Shown piece after piece: positions 51,663 through 58,367 of a stretch of DNA of 58,367 bases (positions are counted from its first letter, which is position 1; each line of letters opens with the position of its first letter). The stretch spans positions 1 through 58,367 of the forward strand of contig CALAMD010000100.1 in the NCBI GenBank assembly GCA_937925695.1. The letters run 5' to 3'. The notes under the pieces were generated by a model, which did no database searches, had not been told where the DNA came from, and saw only the letters and a program-made list of their open reading frames with translations. The position numbers and the translations under genes were made by a program. The DNA comes from an uncultured Bacillaceae bacterium. GTDB taxonomy: Bacteria > Bacillota > Bacilli > Bacillales > Amphibacillaceae.

Positions 51663-53040
51663 ACAATTTGATCCAAAACGGATAGAAATTTTAAGAGATA
51701 TATTACTTCGCTTACACAACGGGGCATCGCCTGAATCTGTACAGGATGAATTCAATAAACATTTTACTCATGTAAGTGCGATCGAAATCTCATTAATGGA
51801 GCACGAATTAATGAATGGTGACCACGGAATCACCTTTGAAGATGTAATGAAATTGTGTAATGTTCATGCCAATTTATTTAAGGGAGCGGTTGATGCTGAA
51901 CATGTTCCCGAAACAAAGCATCCAGGCCATCCTGTGCAAGTGTTTAAAGATGAAAATAGGGCATTACAAGCTGTATTAATTCGTATTAATCGAATTTTCA
52001 GTTCCTTAGAAAGAGATCCAACTCTCTTAGAAGAAGAAGGGGTCATCAAAGGATTAAGGAACCAAATATCATTATTGGGACAATTTCATAATCACTACAA
52101 TCGAAAGGAAAAACTATTCTTCCCGATCATGGAACGGTACGGACATTATGCCCCGCCAAAAGTTATGTGGGGTGTTGACGATGAAATTCGAGGTTTATTT
52201 AAAGAGGTCAAACAAAAAGTTGATGAATTGCCCCATATAGATCTAGCAGAAGTAAAGACAGCGTTTCAAGCTTTCGAACTTGAGTTTAAGGAAATGATTT
52301 TTAAAGAAGAATCAATTCTATTACCGATGGTGTTGTCGATCTTTAATGAAGATGATTGGCTAGCGATCGCTAATGAAAGTGATGCATTTGGTTATGCCAT
52401 CATTCAACCAGAGGAGAAATGGATCCCGCAAAGAAAATCATTCGATAGTGTGAATGAAGCCGAATCTGAAGCAAATAAACAAAATAAAATATCTGAATCG
52501 CCAAAAACTGAATTTGAACATCTCCTTCAGGAAGTAAAACGGCTGAATGAAAAAGTTGAAGCATTAGCTAAGCAAACACCAGAAATCCAACCAGAAAAAG
52601 AGTCAGAACATATCCCATTTGGCGGCGGTTATTTAACGACTAAAGAAGCGAATCTCATCTTAAATAATTTACCCCTTGAAATTACTTTTGTTGATAAAAA
52701 TGATATTTTTAAATACTTTAACCAAAAAGTAGCCGAAGAAGAAATGATGCTTGTTCGCACTCCAAGTGCCATCGGTCGTAATGTCGCAAATTGTCATCCA
52801 CCTAAGAGCCTAAAGAAAGTGATGACACTCGTTCGTGATCTAAAATCAGGAAAGCGCACATCAGAAAGCATGTGGTTTAAGAAAAAAGATCAATACATTT
52901 ATATCACGTATAAGGGTGTGTTTGATGAAAACGGCGAGTATTTAGGCATATTAGAATATGTTCAAGATATCCAACCATTCTTTGAATTGCCGAGTGAAGT
53001 AAAAACAGACTTGAGTGAACTGGAAGGATCTGCTGAATAA
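51652..53040 (+). CDS. DUF438 / hemerythrin-like / PAS domain protein
   Basis: A 462-residue cytoplasmic protein in three parts. About 1-90 is DUF438 (RIEILRDILLRLHNG, HVSAIEISLMEHELMNG). About 105-260 is a hemerythrin-like HHE domain with iron-ligand candidates in FHNHYNRKEKLFFPIMERYGH and FKEEISILLPM-like KEESILLPMVL. About 320-445 is a PAS domain (LPLEITFVDKNDIFKYFN). Between them is a charged helix (about 275-310). Such proteins are thought to sense oxygen, nitric oxide or redox state. It overlaps the DUF1858 gene by 11 bases. Confidence 0.88.
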   Translation: MMSKQFDPKRIEILRDILLRLHNGASPESVQDEFNKHFTHVSAIEISLMEHELMNGDHGITFEDVMKLCNVHANLFKGAVDAEHVPETKHPGHPVQVFKDENRALQAVLIRINRIFSSLERDPTLLEEEGVIKGLRNQISLLGQFHNHYNRKEKLFFPIMERYGHYAPPKVMWGVDDEIRGLFKEVKQKVDELPHIDLAEVKTAFQAFELEFKEMIFKEESILLPMVLSIFNEDDWLAIANESDAFGYAIIQPEEKWIPQRKSFDSVNEAESEANKQNKISESPKTEFEHLLQEVKRLNEKVEALAKQTPEIQPEKESEHIPFGGGYLTTKEANLILNNLPLEITFVDKNDIFKYFNQKVAEEEMMLVRTPSAIGRNVANCHPPKSLKKVMTLVRDLKSGKRTSESMWFKKKDQYIYITYKGVFDENGEYLGILEYVQDIQPFFELPSEVKTDLSELEGSAE

Positions 53041-53059
53041 TCGATTCTAATAATATAAT

Positions 53060-53099
53060 AAAATGAGCTTGATAGAGAAGGTCAAGCTCATTTTTTATA
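53060..53099. terminator. Bidirectional terminator between the DUF438 and yojO genes
   Basis: AAAATGAGCTTGA (53060-53072) pairs perfectly with its complement at 53082-53094, with A-rich and T-rich flanks; it suits both converging units. Confidence 0.9.
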
Positions 53100-53133
53100 C
53101 GCAATAATAGAAATTTCAGCTAATTGATCCTTG

Positions 53134-55056
53134 CTAAAACGTACTTAATAATAATTTCTTTAACACGGGGGTGAAGAGTTCCGGTAGGTCAGAAACATCT
53201 GGAACCATTAAGCGTTCCCGCCCGTAGATATTCTTCATGATCTTATCTTCGTATTCAGTTATTTTGCCATCTGCTAAATACATCCCGATCACGTGAATGC
53301 CTTGTTTACGAGCCTCAGAAACAGCTTGATTCGTGTCAACAATTCCATTTTGTTCATAATCAGCAGCTGCAGGTTCGCCATCAGAAAAAACGAGGAGAAA
53401 TTTATGCTTTTCTGGTCTGATGATCATTTTTTCTGTTATAACACGAATGCTAAAACCATCCCTGTTATCTTCTCTAGGTTCAAGCTGCATAATTTTGGCC
53501 CCATTATTTTCATATAAGGAATCTGAAAACGAATGAATGATGTGAAAATAATTTGGGTATTGTTTATCAAAGCCAAATGTAGCTTCTTCCCAAAAACCAA
53601 CAATCTTATGAGGGATGTTTAATTGTTTCAAAACTTCATGAAAGAGAACAATACCTCGTTTCGTTTCAGCCATTTTTTGATCCATTGATGCTGAACAGTC
53701 AACCATTAATGTAAAAACCGCATCAAATTCATTGGATTCTTGATCTTTCTTATAAAACAGTCGTGGAAATTCTTCGGTAACAATAGGTAGTAGGTTTTTT
53801 GATAGGCGACCGAAATGTAAATTAGTTCGAGGAAAAGATTTTTTATGTTCTATCATTTTATGAATTGTTTGTGCGAGTTGTCGCTGATAAGGTTCAATTT
53901 CGGCTACATAAGCATCGTATAACATCTGTTCTTCGTCGGTTGGCACATCCGGTTCTTTGATCATAATCGTCGCGTTTATATTTTCATCACCATAAGGCGC
54001 TTCACCTTGTCCTGCCTGTTGCTCCTCGTATTTTTCCAATGTTTCGTGTTGGGAATAATCTCTTTGTTTACTTTTTCCTGAAGTCCCTTGGGCAGTTGCA
54101 AAAGCCTGGTCACCACTTTCTGTTTCCCGGGCGCCGCCACCTTTTAAATTCGTTTTTGTCCCTACTTCAAGATCCATTTGCAAAAAGGTTTGTTTCCTTT
54201 CCGTATTTTTGTTTTCCCGATGCCATGTGGAAAACGTTTCATCGATATATTCATGATTATCAGAATCGACTCGTTCGTGCTCATGATTGGCGACATCATC
54301 AGTTCTTGTGAGTTCATCAAATAACGTGTTGCGCTCATATGATTCATTCCATCTGAAAATTGGAAAAGCAAAGTAATCATTGATCATATCTTTATATTGA
54401 TCAGATAATAAGTTAACAATCGTCATGGTGATCCGAACGACATCATGAGTAGTAGTTGCTGAAAAACTCTCATATAAATAACTTTTAATCTGATCTAGGA
54501 TATCAACTTGTTTTTGATGAGAACGGGAAAAGTCTGGATCTGGTCCATCTGCTTGTAACAATAAATAAATTAGGCAAAACAATTCATCCAATGCAAATCC
54601 TCTTGTCACATTAACTGTTAGTTGTGAAGAAAAATATTGTTTCAGATAGGTTTTACGTATGAAAAAGTCATGACTTGTGCCAGGTCGGATCCGTTTAATT
54701 TGTTCTTCAAGGCGTAAATCTTCTAATAACGTGACCAACTGGGTCGCAAATTTAGTCATTTGAATATCTTCCGCATGATGCCAAAATTGTTGAAAGGCCG
54801 GTAACTGGGAGAAGTGAAGGGTGCCAATGGCGCGTAAATAGATATCCGTTTTATAACCGGATTTTTGAATATCTTCTTTCGTTGCATCCCAGATGCTACT
54901 ACCCGTGATCCGCTTACCATTGACATCGATAAAAGACCCATGGGTAAATTCAAACTTTACATCAGAAATATGTGATAAGACAGTAGTAAGGTCTTGAAAT
55001 TGTAGATATAAATGAGTGTCAAGATGGGTTTCATACCAACGTTTATCTATCATCAT
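53134..55056 (-). CDS. yojO: YojO, VWA-domain protein (NorD-like)
   Basis: A 640-residue cytoplasmic protein with a C-terminal von Willebrand A domain; the metal-site motif is DCSASMDQKM near residue 450, followed by threonine and aspartate positions in DGEPAAADY. The N-terminal part is helical, and the middle (about 270-360) is acidic and low in complexity. It is like B. subtilis YojO and NorD, which works with a MoxR ATPase to activate enzymes, in denitrifiers the nitric oxide reductase. The start is ATG 55056, nine bases after yojN. No nitric oxide reductase gene is in the window, so its client is unknown. Confidence 0.88.
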   Translation of the reverse strand: MMIDKRWYETHLDTHLYLQFQDLTTVLSHISDVKFEFTHGSFIDVNGKRITGSSIWDATKEDIQKSGYKTDIYLRAIGTLHFSQLPAFQQFWHHAEDIQMTKFATQLVTLLEDLRLEEQIKRIRPGTSHDFFIRKTYLKQYFSSQLTVNVTRGFALDELFCLIYLLLQADGPDPDFSRSHQKQVDILDQIKSYLYESFSATTTHDVVRITMTIVNLLSDQYKDMINDYFAFPIFRWNESYERNTLFDELTRTDDVANHEHERVDSDNHEYIDETFSTWHRENKNTERKQTFLQMDLEVGTKTNLKGGGARETESGDQAFATAQGTSGKSKQRDYSQHETLEKYEEQQAGQGEAPYGDENINATIMIKEPDVPTDEEQMLYDAYVAEIEPYQRQLAQTIHKMIEHKKSFPRTNLHFGRLSKNLLPIVTEEFPRLFYKKDQESNEFDAVFTLMVDCSASMDQKMAETKRGIVLFHEVLKQLNIPHKIVGFWEEATFGFDKQYPNYFHIIHSFSDSLYENNGAKIMQLEPREDNRDGFSIRVITEKMIIRPEKHKFLLVFSDGEPAAADYEQNGIVDTNQAVSEARKQGIHVIGMYLADGKITEYEDKIMKNIYGRERLMVPDVSDLPELFTPVLKKLLLSTF

Positions 55057-55065
55057 GACACCTCC

Positions 55066-55944
55066 TTAGGGAAATAATGTCTCAGCAATATTCATCACGA
55101 GTTCGCGCTCCCGTTCCTCAGACAATTTATCAACAATCGCCCGTAATATAGCCCGTTTAACAGGAATAACCGTACTTAAATCACAAGCATCGAGTAAAGC
55201 ACGGATTGAAGCAGCTTCTTCTGCGAGCTTACCTTGATTTACAGCAGCAATTAAGTCGGCTGACAGCTGGACAAATAAATCAATGGTGCGATGATCAGTT
55301 AACTTCGTGTTCGTTTTGATAAGTTCTTTTAATTGGTCGCCTTCAATATAAGGAACATCAATAATAATGAAGCGGTTTTTTAATGCTTCATTTAAAGGAA
55401 CTGTTCCAATATACCCTTCGTTAATGGCAGCAATCACGTTAAAGCCTTCTTTTGCAGTGATCATTTCATTCGTGAACGGGTTCGTTACCGTCCGACGATA
55501 ATCTAAGACACCATTGATGAGTGGTAGGGTTTCCGGTTTAGCCATATTTATTTCATCTATATAGAGGAAGGTTCCATTTGTCATCGCATTTGTGACCGGT
55601 CCGGGAACAAATTCAATCACCTGTTTTTCATCCTGATATGCAAGTGTTTTAAAGCCCATGAGACTTTCAGCATCTAAATCGACTGAACAATTAATGCTGT
55701 ACATTGGTTGCTGGAAAAGGTAGGATAATGTTTCTGCAAATTTAGTTTTACCAGCTCCCGTTGGCCCTTTAAGTAATAAATTTTTCCCCATCGCCAACGT
55801 AGTAATCGCATCGATCATTAAATCCATGCTTGGCGGCACGTAACCACCTTGACGAATGAGTTCGGTCAACTTCGTACTGTTATTGCGTGCTGATTGAAGG
55901 ATATTTAAGACTTCACTAGGAAGTTGTTCTTCATAACGAATCAT
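55066..55944 (-). CDS. yojN: YojN, MoxR-family AAA ATPase (NorQ-like)
   Basis: A 292-residue MoxR-type AAA ATPase. Walker A is KGPTGAGKT (about 59-67), Walker B FLYIDEINMA (about 126-135), then a sensor asparagine in VIAAINEGYIG and an arginine finger in ALKNRF. It would remodel or load a cofactor into a client protein, together with the VWA protein encoded directly downstream. ATG 55944 follows AAAGGAG on the minus strand. It is the first gene of the yojN-yojO operon. Confidence 0.92.
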   Translation of the reverse strand: MIRYEEQLPSEVLNILQSARNNSTKLTELIRQGGYVPPSMDLMIDAITTLAMGKNLLLKGPTGAGKTKFAETLSYLFQQPMYSINCSVDLDAESLMGFKTLAYQDEKQVIEFVPGPVTNAMTNGTFLYIDEINMAKPETLPLINGVLDYRRTVTNPFTNEMITAKEGFNVIAAINEGYIGTVPLNEALKNRFIIIDVPYIEGDQLKELIKTNTKLTDHRTIDLFVQLSADLIAAVNQGKLAEEAASIRALLDACDLSTVIPVKRAILRAIVDKLSEERERELVMNIAETLFP

Positions 55945-56288
55945 TGATTGTCTCCTTTCCTGCTGTATGCCTTATTACCATCCTTATCTATTGTAAGTGT
56001 TTAGACTTTAATGAGCAAAATATTATGTTCCGATTGCCTATGAGATTTTCATGATCGTCATCAAGGAAGATATTCCATTCTCTTAACTCATAAAATAACT
56101 TTTAACATGTTGGAAAAACTATTGAGAAAATCTCGTGTTGTAATCATTATTTTTTACTTATAATTTTAAAGATTATATACTTATTGTAATACCAAATACA
56201 TGGAATCCCTATTTATAGGAGATTTACATACTCATTTTATTCGCAAAAGTCAAATAATAATGAATAGACAATTAAGGAGGATATACAT
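55945..56288. other. Divergent gap between yojN and the CMD-like gene
   Basis: These 344 bases hold no gene. It is AT-rich and must contain promoters for both neighbours, but no strong match was found. A small dyad CCTAT-TT-ATAGG lies at 56218-56229. Confidence 0.6.
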
Positions 56289-56699
56289 ATGTCAAATGAT
56301 CGTTATCAAAAGGGGATTAAGAAAATACAGGAACTGACTAAGGCAAGTGATGATAACCCAACAGGTTTTATGGACATAGGTGACGGGTTTAAGGATATTG
56401 CCCCTGATTTAAGTAGATATGTTGTTGAATTTGCCTTCGGTGACATTTATTCTCGGCCAGGACTATCAGACAAACAAAAAGTGATGACAACGATCACTGC
56501 GCTTGTTGCCCAAGGAAAACCACAAATAGAAATGCACATTAAAACGGGCCTAAGCGTTGGCTTAACACCTGAAGAAATTGTTGGATGTATCATTCATTTA
56601 ATTCCATATGTAGGATTTCCGAGTGTGCTCAATGCATTGAAAGTTGCCCAAAAAGTATTTAAAGAACAAGGGGTAACGGTAACAACGCCGAATGAATAA
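56289..56699 (+). CDS. Carboxymuconolactone decarboxylase-family protein
   Basis: A 136-residue protein of the CMD/AhpD-like fold, recognised by DLSRYVVEFAFGDIYSRPGLSDKQKVMTTI (about 38-67) and the EEIVGCIIHLIPYVGFPSVLNAL segment (about 97-119). The redox CxxC pair of AhpD is not present; there is one cysteine in that helix. It therefore resembles the gamma-CMD group, for which many members have no known reaction. It stands alone behind AAGGAGG. A role in peroxide or aromatic metabolism cannot be claimed. Confidence 0.85.
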   Translation: MSNDRYQKGIKKIQELTKASDDNPTGFMDIGDGFKDIAPDLSRYVVEFAFGDIYSRPGLSDKQKVMTTITALVAQGKPQIEMHIKTGLSVGLTPEEIVGCIIHLIPYVGFPSVLNALKVAQKVFKEQGVTVTTPNE

Positions 56700-57000
56700 T
56701 TTGTTAAAAAAGTGATAACAGCTTTATTATTTATCATTTTATTCATACAACTTAGACCATCCATCATGATACCGGATGGTCTTTTGATTCTAAAATTTTG
56801 CAAAAATAACATAATTGTGTTTTTCATAGATCGTGACAGTTTGATCGTGGTATATAGGATAAGACCCAATGAAAACAATCATCTACTAACGTTTATGACT
56901 GTTCCTAATGTAAAGATTTAATATTTTCCTTTAATATACAAAGTAAATCATATATAATAAAATTAAATTATTTTATTTATTTCTCTTACAAGGGGGAAAC
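56700..57000. other. Gap between the CMD-like and CNNM genes
   Basis: These 301 bases hold two terminator-like stems (AAAGTGATAA/TTATCATTTT near 56709-56740, and the one at 56754-56786) and otherwise AT-rich DNA without a recognised gene. Confidence 0.6.
56754..56786 (+). terminator. CMD-like gene terminator
   Basis: AGACCATCC (56754-56762) pairs with GGATGGTCT (56774-56782), followed by TTT. Confidence 0.85.
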
Positions 57001-58224
57001 ATGGTGATCATTGCGATCATATTTTTATTATTTGCTTCTTTTTTCTTTTCGGGCAGTGAAACATCATTGACTGCTACGAATAAGATGCGATTACAAACGA
57101 AAGCAAATAATGGAGACTTGAAATCAGAAAAATTGTTAAACTTAGTTTCTAAACCAAGTGAATTTATTACGACCATATTGATAGGAAATAACATTGCCAA
57201 TATTGTTTTGCCGACACTCGTAACCGCGTTAGCGATCGAATATGGATTTAATATAGGTATTGCAACAGCTATATTGACGGTTATTATGATCATCTTTGCT
57301 GAAGTCATCCCTAAATCAATTGCAGCCTCTTTTGCTGATCGAATTGCCTATGTTGTCTATCCGATCATCAATTTTTTTATGGTTTTATTTAAACCAGTAA
57401 CTTTTATTTTAAATAAATTAACTGGTTCAATTGCTAAACTGTTATCAAAAGATGATGTTGAAACGGTATCAGTATCAAAGGATGAACTACGAGCAATCAT
57501 CGACATTGCTGGGTCAGAGGGATTGCTTGAGAAAGACGAATCTTTTCGTATTAAAGGCGTTCTTGATTTCCGTAACTTAAACGTTAAAGACGTCTTGAAA
57601 ACACCTCGTGTAGATATTATTTCCCTACCTAAAACTGCTACATATGAAGAGGTCAGAGATATTGTTCTTGAGAATAATTTTACAAGGTATCCGGTTTATG
57701 ATGAAGACATTGACAACATCGTTGGTATTTTCCACTCTAAATATTTAATTCAATGGTCGATGAAGCCTGAACAAAAACTAGAGGCCTTTAGTGATACCGA
57801 GCCATTAATCGTCTATGAGTTCCATGCAATTGAAAGGGTTTTCCGTCAGATGACGAAAGAGAAAAAACATATGGCGATTGTCCTTGATGAATATGGGGGT
57901 ACGGAAGGGATCATCACCCACGAGGACATAATTGAAACAATGATTGGTTTAGAAATAGAAGATGAAATGGATTCTGATGATGACTCAGTAATTGAAAAAA
58001 TAACCGAAACTGAAATTATCTGTGATGGGAAAATCACTTTACATTACTTAAATTCTATATTTAATACTGATATTCCAGAAGAAGAAGATGTCCTAGCGGG
58101 ATATTTACTTAAAGAATTCAATCATTTTCCTTCCGAAAATGATATTTTAGAAAAAGATGAGTTGACCTTTAAAGTACTTGAAATAGAAGGACGTACAATT
58201 AGTAAAGTCCAAATCATTAAATAA
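57001..58224 (+). CDS. CNNM/CorC (HlyC-CorC) family membrane protein, second copy
   Basis: A 407-residue protein with the DUF21/CNNM membrane domain (about 1-170; FFFSGSETSLTATNK, IFAEVIPKSIAASFADRIAY), CBS pair (about 190-310; FTRYPVYDEDIDNIVGIFHSKYL, VLDEYGGTEGIITHEDIIETMIG) and CorC_HlyC domain (about 330-405). It is a paralogue of the protein at 43-44 kb but clearly divergent. The first residues fall directly in the membrane segment. ATG 57001 lies behind AAGGGGGAA. Relatives handle divalent cations, mainly magnesium. Confidence 0.92.
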   Translation: MVIIAIIFLLFASFFFSGSETSLTATNKMRLQTKANNGDLKSEKLLNLVSKPSEFITTILIGNNIANIVLPTLVTALAIEYGFNIGIATAILTVIMIIFAEVIPKSIAASFADRIAYVVYPIINFFMVLFKPVTFILNKLTGSIAKLLSKDDVETVSVSKDELRAIIDIAGSEGLLEKDESFRIKGVLDFRNLNVKDVLKTPRVDIISLPKTATYEEVRDIVLENNFTRYPVYDEDIDNIVGIFHSKYLIQWSMKPEQKLEAFSDTEPLIVYEFHAIERVFRQMTKEKKHMAIVLDEYGGTEGIITHEDIIETMIGLEIEDEMDSDDDSVIEKITETEIICDGKITLHYLNSIFNTDIPEEEDVLAGYLLKEFNHFPSENDILEKDELTFKVLEIEGRTISKVQIIK

Positions 58225-58235
58225 TGTGAATAATT

Positions 58236-58266
58236 AAGCTTGGCCATGTAGGACAAGCTTATTCTT
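58236..58266 (+). terminator. CNNM gene terminator
   Basis: AAGCTTG (58236-58242) pairs with CAAGCTT (58254-58260), followed by a T-rich stretch. Confidence 0.7.
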
Positions 58267-58274
58267 AAATAAAT

Positions 58275-58367
58275 AGTTAATAAAAGGCTACACAATTAAA
58301 CGTGTGGCCTATGATAAAGTCCATATAATTGTGTAAAAAGAATGGGCCATTTGATCGCCTTTACGGT
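58275..58367. other. Possible edge of another insertion sequence at the window end
   Basis: AGGCTACAC/GTGTGGCCT forms a small stem, then ATAATTGTGTAAA follows about 40 bases before the end. Such a TGTGTAAA terminus resembles the outer ends of IS256-type elements as I recall them, but too little is present to identify it. Confidence 0.25.

Noticed and set aside
54039..54311. 90-codon frame opposite yojO
   Set aside because: It lies wholly within the conserved VWA protein gene and has no family features.

Overview
The window looks like a chromosomal segment of a low-GC, endospore-forming member of the Bacillaceae. Gene order from rny through ymdB, spoVS, miaB, ricA, cotE, mutS, mutL, miaA, hfq, spoVK, hflX, ynbB, lexA, ynzC, tkt, sirA, yneF, ccdA, yneI, yneK, citB, tlp, yneP, yneQ, plsY, yneT, parE and parC closely follows the rny-to-parC arc of Bacillus subtilis. 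A secreted GH11-CBM36 xylanase and a GH115 alpha-glucuronidase point to a xylan-using organism, possibly related to Amphibacillus or alkaliphilic bacilli. That genus-level guess is inference from gene content only.

Layout. Positions 2-1681 are an apparently complete ISLre2-family insertion sequence just upstream of rny. Positions 1.8-18 kb hold RNA decay and tRNA modification genes (rny, ricA, miaB, miaA, hfq), sporulation genes (spoVS, cotE, spoVK) and mismatch repair (mutSL, with a Dps gene behind it). Positions 18-36.5 kb hold the SOS regulator lexA with a divergent LexA-boxed gene for a 31-residue membrane peptide, then tkt, sirA, ccdA, a PAS histidine kinase, aconitase, tlp, lipid and thioesterase genes and topoisomerase IV. 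Compared with B. subtilis, several genes are missing from the arc: glnR-glnA, yneA/yneB, ynzD, cotM, sspO/sspP/sspN and yneN.

Positions 36.5-58.4 kb are accessory: a flavin reductase, a 5'-3' exonuclease, a UPF0182 membrane protein, an MFS efflux-type transporter with a probable leader-peptide attenuator, two CNNM/CorC-type membrane proteins, the xylanase, an ECF sigma factor without a visible anti-sigma gene, a CueP-like lipoprotein, luxS, the GH115 enzyme, a DUF1858-DUF438 pair behind a candidate Fnr box, a MoxR-type ATPase/VWA pair (YojN/YojO, NorQ/NorD-like) and a carboxymuconolactone decarboxylase-fold protein. The window probably ends at another repeated element.

Regulation visible in the sequence: LexA boxes at lexA, at the small peptide gene and in front of parE; exact Spo0A-box matches in front of sirA, ccdA and the xylanase promoter; sigma-E-like promoters in front of cotE and spoVK; and a sigma-H-like promoter in front of spoVS. 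Most transcription units end in clear hairpin plus T-run terminators. No tRNA, rRNA, CRISPR array or prophage was recognised.
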